Shown: positions 60,748 to 64,000 of the stretch, piece after piece
Position numbering within the stretch: position 1 is the first letter of the stretch
How the letters are laid out: the number at the start of each line of letters is the position of its first letter
Assembly: GCA_903822545.1 (NCBI GenBank)
Contig: CAIJPN010000013.1
Coordinates: 1-64,000, forward strand
Direction: 5' to 3'
Length of the DNA: 64,000 nucleotides
Source of the DNA: an uncultured Anaerolineae bacterium
GTDB lineage: Bacteria > Chloroflexota > Anaerolineae > Anaerolineales > Villigracilaceae
Notes under the pieces: model-generated
The model's database searches: none
Told to the model about the DNA's origin: nothing
Seen by the model: only the letters and a program-made list of their open reading frames with translations
Position numbers and translations under genes: made by a program

Positions 60748-63592
60748 TTTCCATCCAACCTTTAACCGTTTCCAGTGTTGGGATTTTGAATTCTCTAATC
60801 TTTTGGCCGTCTTTGAGATAGCCAAATTCTTCCATTTTGCGGGTGATCTCGCGGTTGATGATTGTCACGGCGCTGTCGATCGCTACGCGCGGGTTGGTAG
60901 CATCGAAAACGATCTTGTTCCAGGCGTTGCTTAGTTCGCGCTCCTGCATGTAGCTGCCGGGCAGTTTCACCGGCTCTTGCAGCCATTGCCACTGCTCCAA
61001 GATCACCTTTTTGTGCTCAGCGGGGATTGGCAGACGCTGGAAGGCTTCGAGATTGGCCGAACTCCACAGGTATTCCATGCCGTAGTTCAGGATGAGTTGT
61101 TGTTGGAAATCCACCTGGGTTTCGGTGGACATCCACCACTTCATAAATTGCCACGCTTCAGCGGGTTTTTTGGTATCGGAAAACATGATGCTGGCCTGGG
61201 CCGAGCCAGTAGTCCAGCGCAGCTGGCTGCCATCGGGTTGGGGTGTGGCCGGGTACAGGTCTATGCCCCACAGCCCGGTGATTTCGGGGGCGGCAGTCAT
61301 CAGCTTGATGTAGTCGGTAAAGTTGGAAACGCCTATCGGCAGGCTGCCATAGCGGAAGCTGTCGTAAAAGCTGGAGGTGGTTAGCGGCATCCCGTAGATG
61401 GTGAAACTCTCGGCCATGAATTTCATGGCGACGATGGACTCGTTGCTGCCCAGGCCGGTGGAAAAACCATCTGGGCTGTAGAGCTGCGCGCCCTGGTTGA
61501 AAAGATACGGGGCCGTAAAGATGTAGTTTTTGAAACCGGAGCCGGTGGAGAAGGGGGTGTTGTAGTTCATCCCGTAGCGCTGCAGTTCGGGCAAAATCTC
61601 AAGCACCTGCGGCCAGGTGCGCGGGACCGGCAGCCCGAGCGAATCCATGATGTCTTTGCGATAAAACGTCACCCAAAAATCTTGCGTTTCGGGGATGGCG
61701 TAAACCGAGTCGTTGATGATGTAGCTCAACAGTGAGCCGGGCGTATAGATGCGAATGAAAGAGTCAAAGTCTGGGAAGCTGCGCAGGTCTTTGAGGGCGT
61801 TGCGGATGGCCAGCTCATATGGGACGTTGGTGCTAACTCCCAGGGCCACATCCGGCTGGATACCGGCGGCGTTGGCCAGTACCAGCTTCGACTCGTCGGG
61901 CATGATCGAGAATTTTACGCGGATGCCGGTCTCTTTGGTAAAAGATAGGTCGGTCATCATTTGCAGCAGGTCAACATATTGGCGCGGACGGTTGACCCAT
62001 ACTTCCAGTTCGTCTGTACCTGCCACAATGGACTGGTATGGATCAGGCTGGAAGGAATGAATAAAGCGTTTGAGCGTCTCACTGGCCGAAAGCGAGATGG
62101 GGATTTCAACCTGATGGGGAGCCGCATCGGCTGAATGGATGGTTATTTTATCCAACGCGAGCGGCTGGCTCTGCAGCTGGGGCAGCAGGTTGCCAAGCAG
62201 CTGCGCCGCCGACCCCGAGCCTTCGGAAAAACGATTCATGTAGTTGGGGATTTTATCGGGGTCAGAAGCCAGGAAGCGCAGGTTGTCAATCGCCATCTGG
62301 TAAGTCAGGATTTCCGGCGAGCCGCCGGTCTGGTTGATGGCGAGCAGGGTTTGCTTGTCGGCCTGTAAATCGTCGGCGATGCTGAGCAGTCGCTCGCGGA
62401 TGTCAGGGATGTAATCGGAGATAACCCATTCTTTGTAGCGGTCAGCCTGGTTGCCGGTCAGTTTTTTGATCTCCAGCGAAAGTGCGTTGATGTCGATCAA
62501 CGCCTTCCTGATTTTCTGGATGGCCGGGTTGTAGGGGGCATCGCTGGCTTCAATCGCCAGCACGTTTTGGCCTTTTTTTAAGAAAATTTTGTAAGGCAGG
62601 GTGACATTAACCCATTCAGCGGAATAGTTGAAGGGGACATTGTTCAACTGCGCAAACGGCACCACCCCGTTGATGCTGATCCGCCGGAAAACGGTGAAGT
62701 TGTTCCGGGTGTTTTGCTGCACCCGAAAGGTGATGAAATACATCCCATCGGCTGGGATAGGAAACTCATAGTAGACGGCGCTGCCGCTTTTGTCCCAGGT
62801 TTCGCCGCCAAGCGTGTTGAGCAGCAGCCGGTAGGTATCGTAGGGCGTCACATCCAGGCTGCGACTGCTGGCGGGGCGCACCGATGTGTCGTTTTTATAC
62901 GTCGGGTATTCGGCTTCGAGCGAGATCGAAAAATCGGCAGGATCGGATGCCAGGTTTTGTGCCAGGTATTGGGAATAATCGGGATAAGTGGAAAATGGCT
63001 CGAGATAAAGGCTGCCCAGGTAAAGCGATTCTTCGGTCAGCTGGAATTGGAAGGTGTGTTCCCCTTTAGATAATTTTAGCTGGATGGGATATTCCAGGCT
63101 GAAATTTGCATCACGCATGGCGACTTTTGTCCAGCGAATGCTTTGTTCCTGCCGGATTAGCGCATCGTTCCCATAGCGATCCTGCGGGAAAGTGTTTTCA
63201 CTGTTCTGGTAGTAGATGGGAAAAACGATCCGCCGCGCCTCGCTGGATGGGAATTGCCCATCGACCAGCAGTTGTCCTTCGGGCGCACCGATCAATGCTT
63301 CGGCGGCGACCATGTCAAACGAAACGGTATACAGCCCATCGACAGGGATGGATGCCTGGAATTGGATTCTGTCGTTTTGGTGGAGCAAAATGCTCGGTTT
63401 GGGGTACAGACTAGCTTTGTCGTCACTGGCAAGTTCCCATCCAAAAGAATCTGCCCGGATTTCGATCCCAGTGCCATTTCCCGCCGCCGCAACAGGCGCA
63501 GGCAAAGGCAACGCTGCCAGCAAAACCAGCAGGGCGGCAAAAATGCGGGAAACTGCGTTCAAGCGAGGGGGCATATAGGTTCTCGCCCTCAC
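60737..63592 (-). CDS. 951-residue extracellular solute-binding protein with long N-terminal region
   Basis: An exported protein with a Sec signal (ending PAPVAAAG) but no lipobox. Residues 45-400 are two beta-sandwich-like modules resembling carbohydrate-binding domains ([16 protein letters not shown] and [15 protein letters not shown] open related halves). Residues 400-520 are helical. Residues 535-940 are a family 1 solute-binding protein ([50 protein letters not shown]). Such long binding proteins occur with DUF5696 and Yip1 genes in Firmicutes. The start GTG is inside a dispersed repeat; an ATG six codons on (MPPRLNAV) is also possible. It is followed directly by its permease genes. Confidence 0.87.
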   Translation of the reverse strand: MRARTYMPPRLNAVSRIFAALLVLLAALPLPAPVAAAGNGTGIEIRADSFGWELASDDKASLYPKPSILLHQNDRIQFQASIPVDGLYTVSFDMVAAEALIGAPEGQLLVDGQFPSSEARRIVFPIYYQNSENTFPQDRYGNDALIRQEQSIRWTKVAMRDANFSLEYPIQLKLSKGEHTFQFQLTEESLYLGSLYLEPFSTYPDYSQYLAQNLASDPADFSISLEAEYPTYKNDTSVRPASSRSLDVTPYDTYRLLLNTLGGETWDKSGSAVYYEFPIPADGMYFITFRVQQNTRNNFTVFRRISINGVVPFAQLNNVPFNYSAEWVNVTLPYKIFLKKGQNVLAIEASDAPYNPAIQKIRKALIDINALSLEIKKLTGNQADRYKEWVISDYIPDIRERLLSIADDLQADKQTLLAINQTGGSPEILTYQMAIDNLRFLASDPDKIPNYMNRFSEGSGSAAQLLGNLLPQLQSQPLALDKITIHSADAAPHQVEIPISLSASETLKRFIHSFQPDPYQSIVAGTDELEVWVNRPRQYVDLLQMMTDLSFTKETGIRVKFSIMPDESKLVLANAAGIQPDVALGVSTNVPYELAIRNALKDLRSFPDFDSFIRIYTPGSLLSYIINDSVYAIPETQDFWVTFYRKDIMDSLGLPVPRTWPQVLEILPELQRYGMNYNTPFSTGSGFKNYIFTAPYLFNQGAQLYSPDGFSTGLGSNESIVAMKFMAESFTIYGMPLTTSSFYDSFRYGSLPIGVSNFTDYIKLMTAAPEITGLWGIDLYPATPQPDGSQLRWTTGSAQASIMFSDTKKPAEAWQFMKWWMSTETQVDFQQQLILNYGMEYLWSSANLEAFQRLPIPAEHKKVILEQWQWLQEPVKLPGSYMQERELSNAWNKIVFDATNPRVAIDSAVTIINREITRKMEEFGYLKDGQKIREFKIPTLETVKGWMENAQ

Positions 63593-63663
63593 CCCCGGCC
63601 CCTCTCCCGGCGGGAGAGGGGAGCAAGTCCCCTCCCCCTTTGGGGGAGGGCGGAGGGTGAGGG
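63584..63663 (-). repeat. 80-bp repeat carrying the start of the 951-residue protein (copy C)
   Basis: Third copy of the GC-rich repeat, same orientation, with clear double hairpins (cctccccctttgggggagg and cctctcccggcgggagagg). Its minus-strand end gggGTGagggcg supplies the probable GTG start. It lies between the terminator of the partial binding-protein gene and the next gene. Confidence 0.8.
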
Positions 63664-63695
63664 AAAAAAGGGGCGTTGTTTTGGCAACGCCCCTT
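63664..63695 (-). terminator. terminator/attenuator after the partial binding-protein gene
   Basis: On the minus strand the 11-bp stem aaggggcgttg/caacgcccctt, loop ccaaaa, is followed by a T-run. It lies 15 bases after the stop codon and before the rest of the locus, and would reduce read-through into the permease genes. Confidence 0.85.
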
Positions 63696-63709
63696 CTATC
63701 AGACAGGAA

Positions 63710-64000
63710 TTACTTGTTTACGGTAGCGCGGGCATCTGTCAGGAGCTTGTTGGCAAACTCTTCCAGCTTGGCAGCGTAATCTTCATACTTGAAGCGGCCA
63801 TCATTGACGAAGTTGAACATGTACCACATGTTAACATCTTTGTCTTCGCCGACATCAATACCGGGTTTGCCTTCCCAGCGCGACTGGATGTAGCCAGGGA
63901 TGACTTTCGCCAGGGATTCAACCAGGCTGCTATCAAGATTTTCAAGAGCGGCATTAAGACCGGGCTTGTCTACGAAGGTCTTGTACAGTTCGATGGAAGC
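63710..64000 (-). CDS. C-terminal end of a sugar-binding protein (partial)
   Basis: Last 96 residues of a gene that begins beyond the right edge. The visible part ([30 protein letters not shown], ending ARATVNK) looks like the C-terminal helices of a family 1 solute-binding protein. Its place at the head of the glycan locus and the terminator-like hairpin behind it fit a highly expressed binding protein. The family call is tentative because the main lobes are out of view. Confidence 0.6.
   Translation of the reverse strand, partial: ASIELYKTFVDKPGLNAALENLDSSLVESLAKVIPGYIQSRWEGKPGIDVGEDKDVNMWYMFNFVNDGRFKYEDYAAKLEEFANKLLTDARATVNK

Overview
The window looks like a chromosomal segment of a heterotrophic member of the Chloroflexota, most likely class Anaerolineae. 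This is inferred from gene content: many sugar and peptide ABC transporters with alanine-rich lipoprotein binding proteins, a DUF5696/Yip1 glycan cluster, MFS-cNMP and REC-roadblock proteins, and a mix of Shine-Dalgarno and apparently leaderless starts. No 16S gene or other decisive marker is present. No CRISPR array, prophage or complete insertion sequence was found. A short MITE-like element occurs twice, and two further dispersed repeat families are present.

Layout. (1) 1-10.25 kb: a sugar-sensing and uptake block. A histidine kinase whose input domain is a degenerate sugar-type ABC ATPase faces a LuxR-type regulator with two receiver domains. Divergent from the regulator runs an operon with a binding protein that fuses a ChvE/XylF-like half to a UgpB/GtsA-like half, two MalF/MalG-type permeases, a GguA/XylG-type double ATPase and a GguB/XylH-type permease. 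(2) 10.4-17 kb: HDAC-like deacetylase, NYN-domain protein, OsmC protein, STAS protein, an ATP-grasp ligase with an MFS-cNMP transporter, and a PaaI thioesterase. (3) 17.2-25.7 kb: a complete Liv-type ABC transporter interleaved with an acyl-CoA synthetase and followed by a PaaK-like ligase. (4) 25.8-30.8 kb: LysM protein, recO, cdd, glmU, tRNA-Gln and a REC-roadblock regulator. (5) 30.9-41.2 kb: peptide uptake, with an orphan OppD/OppF pair and a full Dpp-type operon whose binding protein appears to have its two halves in swapped order. (6) 41.4-48.9 kb: mixed genes including a methyltransferase, 6-phosphofructokinase, several DUF membrane proteins and a small structured RNA/small ORF unit at 44.4-44.6 kb. 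(7) 49.2-64 kb: a glycan locus on the minus strand with two GH144-like (PF10091) proteins, a LacI regulator, two pairs of CUT1 permeases, two binding proteins, a DUF5696 protein and an NHL-Yip1 membrane protein. It is probably for beta-1,2-glucan or a similar polymer and continues past the right edge.

How the parts work together. Blocks 1 and 7 both import sugars through CUT1 permeases, yet no MalK/MsmK-type ATPase is encoded anywhere in the window. A shared ATPase elsewhere must be assumed for the CUT1 permeases. Binding-protein genes are repeatedly followed by a hairpin, fitting the usual excess of binding protein over permease. The strongest candidate for an undescribed system is block 1: one fused lipoprotein that could serve two classes of permease, supervised by a kinase that has taken over an ABC ATPase domain as its sensor. 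Second candidates are the repeat that supplies the start codon for three secreted proteins in block 7, the permuted peptide-binding protein in block 5, and the structured small-ORF unit in block 6.
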